Assembly: GCF_000417875.1 (NCBI RefSeq)
Contig: NW_006920878.1
Coordinates: forward strand, 553,880 to 617,879
DNA from: Pseudozyma flocculosa PF-1
Lineage: Eukaryota > Basidiomycota > Ustilaginomycetes > Ustilaginales > Ustilaginaceae
Length of the DNA: 64,000 nt
Reading direction: 5' to 3'
This document shows positions 1-11,057 of the stretch, piece by piece (within the stretch, counting starts at the first letter, position 1; each line of letters opens with the position of its first letter). Below the pieces are notes generated by a model. The model saw nothing but the letters and a program-made list of their open reading frames with translations. It made no database searches and was not told the origin of the DNA. Made by a program: the position numbers and the translations under genes.

Positions 1-308
1 CTGGAGGCGCCTGTGGATCCAGCCGACGAAGGCCTTGACATCCATCGTCCATGCCTTGAAGCTCGATGACCAGCCTGCGCACAGGCGCTGCGACTGACGC
101 ACAAAGAGAGCTCGACGACGCCGCACATGGCCACGAGGAGTGCTCACTCTTCGTGTGGACGGCCGGGTCTCGTGACAGTATGGGAGACGGTCGGCACAGG
201 TGGCGACAGCGTCGCAGCGCTCAGATTTCATGATGCCACGGCCGTCGAATCTATCTCGCGCAGGATAAGGCAGAGGCGCGTCCGCGATGGTTCGATCCAG
301 ATCCGCGC
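1..308. other. no gene seen; sequence downstream of aspartate aminotransferase
   Basis: Lies 3' of the minus-strand aspartate aminotransferase stop codon at 309-311. Short open frames on both strands have no recognisable family, and codon use lacks the C/G-ending bias of the real exons nearby. It may hold the 3' UTR and the edge of a gene outside the window. Confidence 0.4.
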
Positions 309-2390
309 TTAGGCGCTGGTCACCTTGTGGAGCGACTCGGCTGTGTGCGGCGAGGATGAAGGGGCCAGGGATGTGGAAAGAAGTCAGCAAAGCGTCCGCG
401 GATAGATGGGCCTTCCGATCGCCATGGCGAGACTCACCAAGATGCTGGACGTTGTGCTGCGAAGGGCCAAGACAGACGACGATTGCGCGTTTCGAGCTCA
501 CAGATCGTCAGCGCGCGGCATGGAACATGACTCGGAGACGCTGGCCAGCAACAGAAACTCACGTTGGTGATGCCGGCGACCGAGATGCGGCCGTCGCCAG
601 TGAGGTAGACGTGGTGCTCGTTGCAGAGCTTGGCGACCTGCTCGGGCGAGACTGCAGGCGACGGGAGCAAGCGACAGCGTCACAGCGGGCACAGAGCCAG
701 GCACAACGTGGCGAGAGGGTCAGCATTGTAGATCCCACCCAGCGAACACCACAGTCGAGGCGCAATCACTCACTTCCGAGGAACGCAAACATGCCGATCT
801 GGTTGGCTGCGGAGAGGAACAAGGCGAGGAGCGAAGATGTCAAAAGGCGCGCCCAGCGTCGCCACGGCTCAAAGCGAGTCAGTCGACCTACTGATGTGGT
901 CCCAGTTGAGCTTGGAGTTGAGGTCGTTGACGAGCAGGTTCTTGAGCGTGGATCGCATGCCGTTGATGCGGTCGGCCATGCCCTTGACCTCACCGAGCCT
1001 GCAGTGAAAAACGAAATGACAGCGATTCGGAGGCAACCGTCAGCAGCCGCACTCAGCCGGCGCTCGGCGCGTGCCGGCAGTTCAGGGTCACAACGGCACT
1101 CACCACTGCTGGTAGAGGGCCTGGTCGGCCAGGATAGAGCCGGCGATCTTGGCGCCGTGGACGGGCGGGTTCGAGTACATGGGGCGGACGATGATCTTGA
1201 TCTGGCTGTCGACGCGGGCCTTTTCGTCGGGGTTGGCCGTCACGAGGGAGAAGGCGCCGACACGCTCGCCGTAGAGACCCATGTTCTGTGCACGCAGGGA
1301 GCCGGAAAGAGAGGCGGGGAAGCGGGGAAGTCGAACGAAAGAGGTGAGCACTCAGCCTGGCGTACGACGCGGCCAGCCAGCACAGGCCGTCGGACTGACG
1401 GGTACCCACCTTGGCAAAGGACTGCGAGAGGGCGATCTGGTGGCCCTGCTCGACAAAGTAACGGACGGCAAATGCGTCGCGGTCGATGTCGCCGCTGGCA
1501 AAGCCCTGGTAGGCCATGTCAAAGAAGGGGAAGTGCTCCTTTTCCTTGAGCACGTCGCTGATCTGCTTCCACTGCTCCTGGGTGGGGTCGACGCCGGTCG
1601 GGTTGTGGGCGCAGGCGTGGAGGAGGATGATGGACTTGGCGGGGGCGGCCTTGATGTCGTCGAGCATGCCCTGGAAGTCGAGGCCGACCGTCTTCTTGTC
1701 GTAGTAGCGGTACTGCTTGACCTCGAGGCCCGAGTCGCGGAAGATGGGCGTGTGGTTGCCCCACGAGGGGGTGGGGAGGTAGATGGTCTTGGCGTCGGGG
1801 TAGTGGCGCTGGAGGAAGGCACCGCCGATGCGGAGGGCGCCGGTGCCCGAGATAGACTGGGTGATGGCGATGCGGTTCTCCTTGACGGGTGCGCTGTCCT
1901 TGCCGTAGGCGAGGATGGCAGCGTTCTTGGTAAAGTCGGCGAGGCCCGTGATGGGGAGGTACTCCTTGTCGCCCTTGGCGCCGACAATCAGCTCCTCGGC
2001 CTTGCGGACCGAGGGCAGGACGTAAGGCTTGCCGTTCTCATCACGGTAGGCGCCGACGCCCAGGTTGATCTTGCGCGGGTCCTGGTCGCGCTTGAAGGCC
2101 TCGGTGACGCCTGGGGAGGGTGCCGATGTGGGGAGAGCGCGGGTCAGAGCGGAAAGTGGTATGAGGTGGTTAGGCACAAACGTCGACATCGACGGCGTCG
2201 ACGGTCCGTAGCCCTGCCTCTCCCGAGTCTAGGCTTTTTGGCGTTGCTCACCGAGAATGGGGTCCGGGGGACCGCCCTGGACGTGCGCCCAGGTGCTCTT
2301 GAACTGGCGAGCAGAGACAAAGAGGGAGCCGACGGCCGAGGGGGCGGCCTTGGACCTGACGGCGGTGCGGAAGGCGACGGGTGCGAGCAT
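309..2390 (-). CDS. aspartate aminotransferase, mitochondrial (8 exons)
   Basis: PLP enzyme that interconverts aspartate + 2-oxoglutarate and oxaloacetate + glutamate, as part of the malate-aspartate shuttle. Exons (minus): 2390-2252, 2110-1410, 1285-1104, 998-892, 806-774, 651-563, 456-438, 340-309; total 1302 nt, in frame, 433 aa. The N-terminus ([18 protein letters not shown], Arg/Ser-rich) looks like a mitochondrial presequence. Family blocks follow: [15 protein letters not shown] across the first junction, [32 protein letters not shown], and [16 protein letters not shown] with PLP lysine about residue 280. The PLP Lys codon is the last codon of exon 2. The C-terminus [10 protein letters not shown] / HNVQHL / [10 protein letters not shown] is rebuilt from three exons, including a 19-nt exon. 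Start chosen at the ATG that opens the presequence. Family identity is certain; the last two tiny exons are inferred from splice consensus and homology. Confidence 0.93.
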
Positions 2391-3179
2391 GATGGCAGCC
2401 TGGGGTAGACAGGAGAGGTCGAGGAGGATCGGATGGTGAGGGTCGAAAGCCAAGAAGAGAACACGACAAAGCAGCCAGTCTGGGTCGCTCGTGCTCGTGC
2501 TGGAAGATTGTCGGTCTGGTGGGTGCGACGGGCTGGCGGACCGGCCCCTCGCAGGAAAGATTGCCGTGAGTGTGCCCCGCAAAACGAGCCTCCCTTGCCT
2601 GCCAGAGAGGGCGGGGCGGGGCGGGGCGTGACTCTGCTGCTCGGCGCCCTGACCTCGGGCGATCAACAGGGGCCAGCAGGCCAGCCTGGGCCGGCTAGGC
2701 GGACGTGGCTGTTGCCGCCTCTCAGCGCCAGCAGCAGACGGCGAGAATCCTGCGGCTGCTTGATGACCTACCCAAAAGGCCAGAGCCAGGCCAGGTAGAG
2801 CTAGTGCCAGCAGCGTAGGGCGGCAGCTGGCCGGCTTCCTGTCGCCGGCCACGGGTGGTCTTCCGAGCTGCCCCGGCGCCAACCGGCGAGCCACCCGATC
2901 AGATCGGCCAGCCCACCTGGCACCCCTCTCGATCGGATCGGGCCGGGCCCAGAGATGCCGCCCCTTGCCCCATCACACTGCTGCCTTCCTTTCGCTCAGT
3001 CGGAGACACCGGGGATCAGCGAGGAGTACAGGACTGCTTTCGTAAATTAGACAACAACGCCGGCGCTCTATCTTTTGAACTTCTTGGTCGACGACGCCGA
3101 CGACGAGAGAGGGGGTGGGAGGACGGAAGGGGGATGTACAAGGCGACAAGGGAATTGGAGAGTGGGCCACCGCGCGGCC
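2391..3179. other. intergenic: promoter of the aminotransferase, 3' side of carnitine acetyltransferase
   Basis: No convincing coding sequence on either strand. Contains a GC-box-like tandem (ggcggggcggggcggggcg, about 2609-2627) roughly 220 nt upstream of the aminotransferase ATG, and CCAGGCCAGG-type intergenic repeats near 2790. Confidence 0.4.
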
Positions 3180-5378
3180 TCAGAGCTTGGATCCGGCAGC
3201 CGACTTGGCCTCTTTAGCCTGGAGACGGAGGTGGAGATCGCGCAGCTCGATGGCCGACTCGTTGATAAAGTGCCTCAGGTCGGCCGAGCCCAGCTTGAGG
3301 CTGGTCAGGGTAAAGGTGAGCGAGTTCTCCTTGATGGCGTAGGCGCACCCGAATCCCTCGGGAGTCACCTCGCCGTAGCCCCACGAGTCGAACATCTCGG
3401 ACGAAATCTGCGACGTTGACAGCTTCCAGGTCGACGAGGCGCCAAAGGCCGGGTCGTTGTACAGGTCGGGCACCTTTTCGCCGTCCTGGATGAGCTTCTT
3501 CAGGCCGAGGAGATGGCGGTCGACGCCCTGGCCGTCGGCGGCCGCCGAGGCGTAGGCGAGGTGCTGCTTGACGGCCGCCTGGAACTTTGCATACCGGTCC
3601 TCGTCCGAGGCGCCGTTGTCCTCCATGGCCCGGACAAACTCGGTCGACTCGGGGCTGCAGCTGCGGATGACCTCGGTGCGGCCCCACTTGTACTTGCGCG
3701 TCTGGGCGCTCTCGTAGGTGGGCGCCACCTTGCCGTACATCTTGAAGTAGGCCAGCTGGATGACCATCTGGACCCAGGCGTCGGGCGAGCACTTGAACTT
3801 CTTGATGGCGCCCTTGCCGTAGCCCTGGAAGTCGAGGATGGCCAGGTCGTGCTGCGACTTGAGCGCCTCAAAGTCGCGGATGGCCTCGTCAATCTTGGCC
3901 TCGACGGTGCGGTCCAGCGTAAACTCGACCGGCTTGGGCGCCGGCAGGTCGGTGCGGTTCGAGGTGCCCAGGTCAATCTTGCCCGCCGCCAGCGCCTGCA
4001 GCGAAAAGTCGTTGAGGCGCAGCGTAGGCGTGCCGTCCATGAGCGAGTGCTCGCCCATGAAGCCCGTCTTGCCGTTGGGCAGCGCAATGATCTGCTGCTT
4101 GTCGTAGAAGCGGTTCTTGCCGTCGCCGTACCAGAAGCGCCAGGCGGCCGACTCGAGGCTGCGCGCCGCCTCGTCATCGAGGCAGACAACCAGGACGGCG
4201 CTGCTGATGCGCTCGAGCGCCTGCTCGTTGGCCTTGCCACCCTGGCCGGCCACGTTGAGCAGCGCCTGCCTCGCCTCGGTCCACTTGTCGCGGTTGGCCG
4301 ACGTCAGCGCTCCAACGGGGTACTGCACCATCTTGGACGCCGACGGGTCGTTGGCGATCTTCTTGAGCTGGCTGCGGGCGCGGCGAAGGGGCCGGGAGGG
4401 TTCAGGCATTCGTTCGGTGCGACAGGCAGGGTGTCAGCGGCGAGCGCATCGAGAACACCTGAGCGACGGATTGAAGAAAAGCGGCAGCGGCCAGGCTCAC
4501 CTGTCGATCTCGGCCTCGCTGAGCTCCTGGCCGTTGTGGACCAGGTCAAACTCGTAGAAGCGGCCGTTGCGTGCGACGACGACGTGGTTGTTGGTCTGCC
4601 AGTCGTACTTGACGGCCGTGTCGGCAGGGCTCTCGGGGATGCGGTTCGAGTTGAAGGCCCACTTGTAAGATCGCATGCAGAGCGGTCCAGCCTTGCCCTT
4701 TTCCGGCGCGAGCTGGCCACTGCGGAGCGGAACGTGATGGGTTAGGACAGGAGCGTCGGGGGCCCGGTCAGCAAGTCGAGGCTACGGCTCCGCTCGCACC
4801 TTGCGCCCGATCCGAATGCGCGGCGGCCCTGCTACTCACGTCTCGACTAGCCTGCGGAAGGCGAGGAACGCCTTGAGGAGCGCGGCCGAGCGCTTTGTGC
4901 CCTCGCGGCGGGAGCGGTCGTCCTTGTGGGCGTAGTAGTAGCTGACGTAGGGCACGACGGGGTCGCGGTAGGCCATGTAGGCGGCCTCGTTCCACCACTG
5001 GGCGAGCCAGCTCTCGCGTCCCTCGTTGTTTGCGCGGTGCTCGAGCCTCTGCTGGAGGGTCTGGAAGAGCTTGCTGTCCTCGCCCGAGAGGGCCGACTGG
5101 ACGGCGGCCTCGGTCTTTGCCAGCGACGAGGGCGTCTGGTGAGGCTCGGTGCTGCGCTTCCACTTCTGGAGGGTCTGGTCGAGCTTGGGGACGGGGAGGT
5201 GGGGCATGGCATCCTGGCCCTCGTACATGGGGCCGGAGCCCAGGGGCTCCTTGGGGGTGCCCCAGGTCGCTGGCGAGTAGCGCGACATGTTTGCGAGCGA
5301 GCGCGAAGGGGGGAGGAGGTTTGCAGACGAGGCCAGTTTGGACGAAGAGCGTGCAGAGAGGCGACCCAGCGAAGTCAT
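3180..5378 (-). CDS. carnitine O-acetyltransferase, dual mitochondrial/peroxisomal (3 exons)
   Basis: Transfers acetyl groups between CoA and carnitine so acetyl units can move between peroxisome, cytosol and mitochondrion. Exons (minus): 5378-4840, 4719-4501, 4371-3180; 1950 nt, in frame, 649 aa, the usual family length. Carnitine/choline acyltransferase signatures are clear: YYYAHKDD, WAFNSNRIP, the catalytic motif GEHSLMDG (His about 361, Asp about 365), and GRTEVIRSCSPES, DSWGYGEVTPEGFG near the C-terminus. The first 30 residues (MTSLGRLSARSSSKLASS) resemble a mitochondrial presequence, a second Met follows at residue 31 (MSRYSPATWG), and the protein ends in SKL, a canonical PTS1. This matches the dual targeting known for yeast Cat2, where the short form lacks the presequence; use of Met31 here is inference. 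Diverges from Pex14 across a 956-nt intergenic region. Confidence 0.95.
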
Positions 5379-6334
5379 GAAAGGCGGCGAGAGGTGCAGA
5401 GCCAGCAGCCGATGGAGGGGGGAAGGGCGGATACGGGGAGAAAAGGAAGGGGCGGGGAGAAGAGAGAGGCGGGCGGTGAAGATGTCGTGCTTAAGGGGCA
5501 GGCGTCGGCGTCGGCGTCGGCGTCAGCGTCGGCAAGAGGAGTGACTGATGGAGGGGTGAGGTGAGGCGTTGCGATCGTGAAGGAAGCAAGAGAGAGGAGG
5601 AAGGAGTCGAAGCGGGGGCAAGGGGCGAGGCGGGGTGGGTTTAAGGACCTTGTGCGGGGCAGCCGTCGGGGGGCAGATGGGGGGTTCGACGATGATCTGT
5701 GCCGGGCGAACGTTGGAGGACGTTCTTCGGGCTGGAGCGGGGCCAAGAAGGCGGCCAGAAGGCGGGCAGGCGGCAGCGGCAGCGACGGCAGCGACGGCGA
5801 CGGCAAGTCGAGAAAGCCGGTTGCGGGCGGCCGGCGAGGGGGAGCCACCAGCCTTTGCTTCTTGGCTGGCTGCCGGCCTAGCCCAGCTGTTGGGCTGTGT
5901 TGGGTTGGGCCCGGGCCTGGCCTGGCTGGAAGCAGCTAACTAGCGAGAGCGGAGGATTTCTCGAGCGTCATCGGGTTGGCCAGACGAAGGCTTGCCCGCG
6001 GGCGTGGCAGAGTCGGCACCCCATCATCTGCATGGGCGCACCCCACCGGCTACCGGCCACTCTGCCCGACTGAGGCCGCCCCTGGCCTGCTTGCCTGGCG
6101 GGCCGTGGCACCACTCGTCCGCACTCGATCGCTTTCTCGGGCGAAAAGGAGGGCCACCCACCGGCTCTCAACCGGCTCTCACGCTCTGCCCAATTTCCCC
6201 GCACTTTGGCCGGCACCTCGCTCGACCCTTCTCCCGGTCACCCTCGCGTACGCGGCATCACTCTGCCGCAACCACCACCACCACCTCTCTGCATCGCACT
6301 CCAGTGCAGCCAGCTCCAAGCAACAACCGCAACC
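5379..6334. promoter_or_regulatory. divergent promoter shared by carnitine acetyltransferase and Pex14
   Basis: 956 nt between two head-to-head start codons. No coding sequence is supported inside. It contains an imperfect GTCGGC hexamer array (5501-5533), 125-155 nt from the acetyltransferase ATG, and a GGCCTGGCCTGG-type motif near 5920. No canonical TATA box was seen. Joint regulation of the two peroxisome-related genes is inference from orientation. Confidence 0.45.
5501..5533. repeat. GTCGGC hexamer repeat
   Basis: About five near-perfect copies of ggcgtc in the 5' flank of carnitine acetyltransferase; one copy is altered to cagcgtc. Confidence 0.85.
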
Positions 6335-7088
6335 ATGACCTCCTCCGACGGTGACCCATCAACGTCGTCGGCAGGCAACGCAACACCGACATCGAGCCAG
6401 ACCACCGATACCGCCTCCTCGTCGTCGGCCGCCGCAACGTCCACCGACGACCGCGGCCAGCTGCTCGCCCAGGCCATCCGCTTCCTCACTTCAGCCCGCG
6501 TCACCGGCGACGCAACCGACGATACGAAGCGCGAGTTTCTCCGCTCAAAGGGCCTCACCGAAGACGAGATCCACGCAGCTTTCCGCGACGCAACACCCCC
6601 ATCCGCATCGGCCTCTTCGGTCCCCTCGCATGCTACGGCATCAGCAGCAGAGACCGACGCCCAGGCTTTCGAACGCGCAGCCAAAGAGTTTGACGATCCC
6701 ATCAACGCAGCTTCCCTCGCACCGCCCCCACGCACCTACCCAACCTCGCCCCTGGCCCTCTACTACGAGGCGCCCTCCCCTCAGGCAACTGGCGCACATC
6801 CCTCATCGACGGGCGGGAGAGGCTCCGGCGCCGCCGCCGCCAACTCGCCCCTCACGCGCTACCAGGTGTTGCTGCAGTTTTTCAAGACGCTCAGCTACCT
6901 CATGATGCTCGGCGGCGGCGTCACCGCCCTTTCAGTCGCACTCTGGCGCACCTACGTCCTCCCGCGCATCACCGCCACCTTTGATGCTCGCTCCATTGTG
7001 CTCAGCCACCACCACGTCCTCTACGACAAGCTCAGGGCCAGCGTCCGCGGCATGGCCACCTACCTGCCCGCCTCGACCGCCGAAGTGG

Positions 7089-7125
<37 letters not shown>

Positions 7126-8068
7126 CAAGGGCGTGCTCAAGAAGGTCCACTTTGGCGACGAGGTCGACGGCGGAAAGCTCGACGACAGCCAGAGGGCGCT
7201 GGCCGCGGCAGCCGGCAACGACGGTGCGGCCGACGACAAGGGGCACAAGACCGAGAAGGTGGTGCTGCCAGGGACAGACGTCGAGGTGGATGCAAGGGCG
7301 CCGGACGAGAAGCAGGCGGCCGATCCGGCGGCGGGCAAGGACGGCGACGCGGCGGCAGCGGAGGGAGCAGCAGCCGGAGACCTCGCTCAGGGTCTGGAGC
7401 CCATCGACCTGACGGAGCCGCTGCGCCAGTCCATCTCGCGCCTGGCGGCGGTGCTGCGGGCCGACATGTCGTCGGCCGCGGTCGGCAAGCCGTTGGACGC
7501 AGGCGCGCCTGTCGACAGCGCAGCCTCTGGAGCCATCGCTTCCGCCACTACGCAAGCGCGGCCGGCCACGGTCTCGGACGCTGATTCCGAATCTGGCTCT
7601 GAATGGTCTGATTCGGACACCGACACGGTCTCGGACGACGGTCTCGAGTTTGACCCCTACGGATCGTACACCAAGAAGAAGCACACGCAGACGCCGACGA
7701 CGACGTCCTCCACCTCGGGTCGGTCGTCTTCCTCTTCGTCGGCCAAACGGGGCGCGCTCAAGAGCTCGCTGACGTCGCTGTCGGCCGACATCAGCTCGCG
7801 CCAGTTTATGGCGACCAACCAGTCGTTTGCCAACAGCACGCTGGGGATGCGGTTCGGAGCTACGCCCGCCGCCGCGGCGGGGGGTTCGTCAACGTCGGCT
7901 ACGGGGGCAGGGTCCGGGGGCAACGAGACGAGATCCGGCGAGATTGGGCAGGTCAAGGCCGAGATCCGCAGCCTCAAGGGTCTGCTGCTGTCGCGAAGGA
8001 ACTTTCCCAGCTATGCTGCCCGGCCGCCACCCCAGATGGGCGAGAGGGTGGGGAGCACCGTCGTCTAG
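6335..8068 (+). CDS. PEX14: peroxisomal membrane docking protein Pex14
   Basis: Single exon, 577 aa, start ATG in context aaccATGa. The conserved Pex14 N-terminal domain spans about residues 40-85: QAIRFLTSARV, then FLRSKGLTEDEI, the hallmark of the Pex5/Pex19-binding domain. A hydrophobic segment about residues 181-212 (FFKTLSYLMMLGGGV...LPRI) is the membrane anchor. The C-terminal part is low complexity with a ten-glutamine run encoded by pure CAG (7094-7123), then acidic/Ser-rich sequence, ending with KGLLLSRRNFPSYA, which matches the conserved C-terminal Pex14 motif. In the importomer it docks cargo-loaded Pex5/Pex7 at the peroxisome. Upstream in-frame open sequence begins at 6206 but lacks homology. 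The divergent partner encodes an enzyme with a PTS1, which depends on this machinery. Confidence 0.88.
7094..7123. repeat. (CAG)10 inside Pex14 coding sequence
   Basis: Ten uninterrupted CAG codons give a polyglutamine tract between the membrane/coiled region and the variable C-terminal half. Confidence 0.95.
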
Positions 8069-8359
8069 ATCGTCGGCCGGCTTGCGATGGAGAAGCTGCG
8101 GCGTGGTCGGGCATGCGGGGTTGGCTGAGGGCAATGCACATCGACTTTTGGTCGACGACTTGAGGCTGGGCGCTGAATCCTGAGCCGTGTGCGTGCAGTC
8201 GCGTCCCTTGGGTCCTCGCGGTCATGGGTAGAGCTTTCGAGCGGGCCGCTGTTATTGCGCCGGAAAAGGGGAAGCGAGAGGCAGGGGACGGCTTGCGCTC
8301 GTCGCTCGTGGGTTCCTCGTGAGAGGCTTGGAGGTGGGTGCGTGCGCTGGGATCGGGTC

Positions 8360-9000
8360 CTAGTCGTCCTTGTCGAGGCCGTAACGCATCCAGACGACCG
8401 AGGAGGGAACAGCCTCGATCTCGGCAATCTGCCGTCGTCGTCGTGTTGGGTAGAACGTGGTGCGGATGCGGGTACGGACGGGGGGGTGGCAGAGTGTCAG
8501 TGTGCGTCCCTGCTGCGCCTCGCGTGGGTCTCTGGTCCTCTATGCGGAGGGGAGGCGACGTACGCGATCAAAGACCTTCTGCGCGATTGCGAGGGGGAAG
8601 GGAAGGGGGAACGTGCAACAGGAGGGGGATCAGCATCATATCGGTCGATTGCTCGACTTGCCTCGCGTCGATGGCAGCGCCGGGGAAGGGGGAGGGGGTC
8701 CGCTGGAAGACGCACGGTACAGCCGTCCTTTACGGCATTGTACTCGTTGAGCAGCTCAACATGCCTCTTGATCGTCTCGTCGACATCTGCATCCCTGTTC
8801 GATAAAGCCGGGGTGGGTACCGCGTCAGTATCCGCATCTCTTCGAGGAAAGGACGGGCAGGTGACGAACCCAAGTTTCGTCTGCAACGACTCAATCTGCC
8901 GCTTCGTCTCCTCGAGGTCGTCCTGCGATGGCGGGGTGTGGCTGTGCGACTGCGCCAGCGGGGACTTGAAGGGCGTCGATACCTGCTTGGCGGGAATCAT
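8360..9000 (-). CDS. SWI5: Swi5-family recombination mediator (3-4 exons, one of 15 nt)
   Basis: Small coiled-coil protein that, with Sfr1/Mei5, stabilises Rad51/Dmc1 filaments. Exons (minus): 9000-8870, 8794-8716, 8578-8564, 8428-8360; 98 codons, 97 aa, close to known Swi5 lengths. Readable blocks: ETKRQIESLQTKL (coiled coil), DETIKRHVELLNEYNAVKD (the HxxLLxEYNxxKD Swi5 core) and RYGLDKDD* (typical xxYxxFGLDxDD end). The third exon is only 15 nt (KVFDR), flanked by GCAG and GTACGT. The first intron (8795-8869, donor GTTCGT) is 75 nt and in frame, so a 122-aa unspliced form is possible. Convergent with Pex14. A (CGA)26 tract sits 34 nt upstream of the ATG, probably in the 5' UTR. Confidence 0.8.
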
Positions 9001-9033
9001 CGTGGGGTTGAAATGGCAGGAGGAGCGAGGTGC

Positions 9034-9112
<79 letters not shown>

Positions 9113-9848
9113 GGAGGAACAGAACGAGGGTGGGTGCAGGAGGATGGATGGTCGAAGTCGAGGTCGAGGTTCGAGGTTCGAGGCTGCGAGGCTGGGGGAC
9201 CTCCACCTTGGGACCGGCGTGTGGGCGCGGCTGCGAGGGCGCGCCGCCGTCCCCACCCTTTCTCGCCCCCGTCTTTGAACCCAGCAGATGGCAAGACCAG
9301 ACCAACACGCAACACCTCGATCCGGCCACGGTACCATCATCTGCGGAAGCACTGCAGCAAGGGCGGGGGACCAGTGGCCTATGTACCGGCCATCAAGCCT
9401 GTGAGGCCCTGTGAGGAAGCGGCACAGCCCGGTCAGTCTGGCGCGCACAGTCATGCCGTGCTGCGACACCTCGACGGCAGACATGCAAGAAGCAGAGGTG
9501 TTGAAGAGCAGCAGCAGCAGGAGCAGCAGCAAGGCCAATCCGATCCTCTTCCGGCCGTTGCTGCAGCTTGCTTATCTGCAACAGTCTAGCAAGCCGGCAA
9601 CCAAACCTTGAGGGACGGGGTCCGCGGCTGAGCTGCTGCTGCTGCCCTGAGCAAGGTTGCAAGCCGGGCACGACCTCGTAGCAGGTCGTCAAGCCAGCTG
9701 CAGTGGCTGCAATGTCCACGCTCGAACCATGAGGCGGGCCGGGAGGGGGACCTAGGTCTCACCACTTGGTATGCAATTCCACGTTACTCGGAGCAAATCA
9801 TCGACAGTAGTATGCAGCGCAGATTCTGTCTACATGGAGCTGGCGGGT
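9001..9848. other. intergenic between SWI5 and the DDR48-like gene
   Basis: Holds the CGT repeat, a short CAG/AGC-rich run (9506-9530) and no recognised gene. It is the 5' flank of SWI5 and the 3' flank of the DDR48-like gene, both on the minus strand. Confidence 0.45.
9035..9112. repeat. (CGT)26 trinucleotide repeat upstream of SWI5
   Basis: Twenty-six uninterrupted copies, 78 nt, starting 34 nt before the SWI5 ATG. Frames through it give homopolymers of Arg, Ser, Val, Asp, Thr or Arg-Arg and none is supported as coding. On the SWI5 transcript it would read (ACG)n/(CGA)n. Confidence 0.97.
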
Positions 9849-10938
9849 CTAGTAGTCGTTGCTGCGCTCGTTGCGGCTGCTGTAGTCGTCGTTGCCCGAG
9901 TTGCCCGAGTACGAGTCGGACCCGCCGCGGCCGCCGCTGGAGCCGTAGGATCCGGAGTTGTCGTTGTCGTTGGATCCTCCGCCGTAGCCGCCGCTGGAGC
10001 TGTTGTTGCCGCCGTAGCTGCTGTCGTCGTTGTCGCCGCGGCGCGTGTTGGACGAGCCGTAGCTGCTGTCGTCGTTGTCGCCGCGACGGTTGCTGTTCGA
10101 CGAGCCGTACTCGTTGTCGTTGCTCGAACCGCCGTAGCCTCCCGAGCCGCGCGAGTCCGAGTCGTTGCGGTTGCTGTCGCCGTAGCTGTTGCCGCCGCTG
10201 CTGCCGTACGAGTCCTGTGGGAGGGGCGGGAGTCAAGAACGGGGAAAGGAGAGGGAGGGCAAAGCGAGGCAATCGTCGACGGTCAGCGGGGAGGGCGATG
10301 CGGAAGGAGACGGCGTTGACGTGAAGGAAAAGCTAGGATACTCACGTTTTCGTTGCGCGACGAGCCGTAAGTGGACGACGAGTTGTTGTTGCCAGAGGAG
10401 CCGTACGACGAGTCGTTGTTGTTGTCGTTGTTGCTCGAGCCGTACGACGACGAGTTGTTGTTGCCGGAGCCGTAGGACGACTCGTTGTTGTTGCTCGAGC
10501 CGTACGACGAGCTGTTGTTGTCGTTGTTGCCCGAGCCGTACGACGAGCTGTTGTTGTCGTTGTTGCCCGAGCCGTAGGAAGAGGAGTTGTTGTTGCCGGA
10601 GCCGTAGGACGAGTCGTTGTTGTTGTTGCTCGATCCGTAGGACGAGTCGTTGTTGTTGTTGCTCGATCCGTACGAAGAGTCGTTGTTGTTGCTCGAGCCG
10701 TACGACGAGTCGTTGTTGTTGTTCTGGTTGCGGCCGAGAGCCTGGTTGATCATCTTCTCACCCTATCGGCGGTGGTAGCAAGGCATAAGGAGACAATGAT
10801 GACGAACGATGCCGGGTGTGAGTTCGACGCGCTTCGGTCGTGGACAAGCCGGTGGCGGTGCCGCGGGCGGCGAGCGGGACCGGGACTCACCTGCTCCGAG
10901 GAGGCGAACTCCTTAGCCTTGTTGATGAAGCCGTCCAT
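9849..10938 (-). CDS. DDR48-like Asn/Ser/Gly-rich repeat protein (3 exons)
   Basis: Exons (minus): 10938-10891, 10762-10346, 10214-9849; 831 nt, in frame, 276 aa. A non-repeat head MDGFINKAKEFASSEQ/GEKMINQALG is followed by at least ten units of the form SSYGSSNNNND / SSYGSGNNDNN, then an Arg/Asp-containing variant (NTRRGDNDDSSYG) and a Gly-rich tail ending in RSNDY. Yeast Ddr48, a stress-inducible hydrophilic protein, is built from very similar SYGSSNNND units; the assignment rests on composition and repeat pattern rather than a folded domain. No signal peptide is visible. The 5' flank has a TATA box (11058-11064) and a GA tract, suggesting a strongly inducible promoter. All repeat codons use GTTGTTGTTG on the plus strand, so the locus may be length-variable. 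Confidence 0.8.
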
Positions 10939-10982
10939 GTTGAGTCGGTAGTGTGTGGTAGTTGGTGATAGACTGTGAGAGG

Positions 10983-11003
10983 GAGAGAGAGAGAGAGAGA
11001 GAG
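10983..11003. repeat. (GA)n tract in DDR48-like 5' leader
   Basis: About ten GA dinucleotides between the TATA box and the ATG; pyrimidine-rich (CT) on the sense strand, as often seen near fungal transcription start sites. Confidence 0.9.
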
Positions 11004-11057
11004 CGGTGGTGAGGTTGCGATACGAGGGGGCAGTGGACGACGCCTCGAGCCGGGGGG

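Noticed and set aside
284..300. GGTTCGATCC resembling a tRNA T-loop
   Set aside because: Flanking bases do not form the five-base stem, and it lies at the 3' end of the aminotransferase gene.
1281..2408. 375-codon plus-strand frame opposite the aspartate aminotransferase
   Set aside because: Antisense of a well-conserved enzyme exon; composition (Val/Gly/Leu-rich) is typical of reverse reading of GC3-rich genes.
8891..9538. Long open frames through the CGT repeat giving poly-Arg, poly-Asp, poly-Ser, poly-Val or poly-Thr proteins
   Set aside because: All six frames stay open because the repeat lacks stops. None extends into conserved sequence; it is better explained as the SWI5 5' flank.
9771..10324. 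Plus-strand Val/Ala-rich and Cys/Arg-rich open frames opposite the DDR48-like gene
   Set aside because: Antisense shadows of the NNN/SSYG repeats; no start context, introns or homology.
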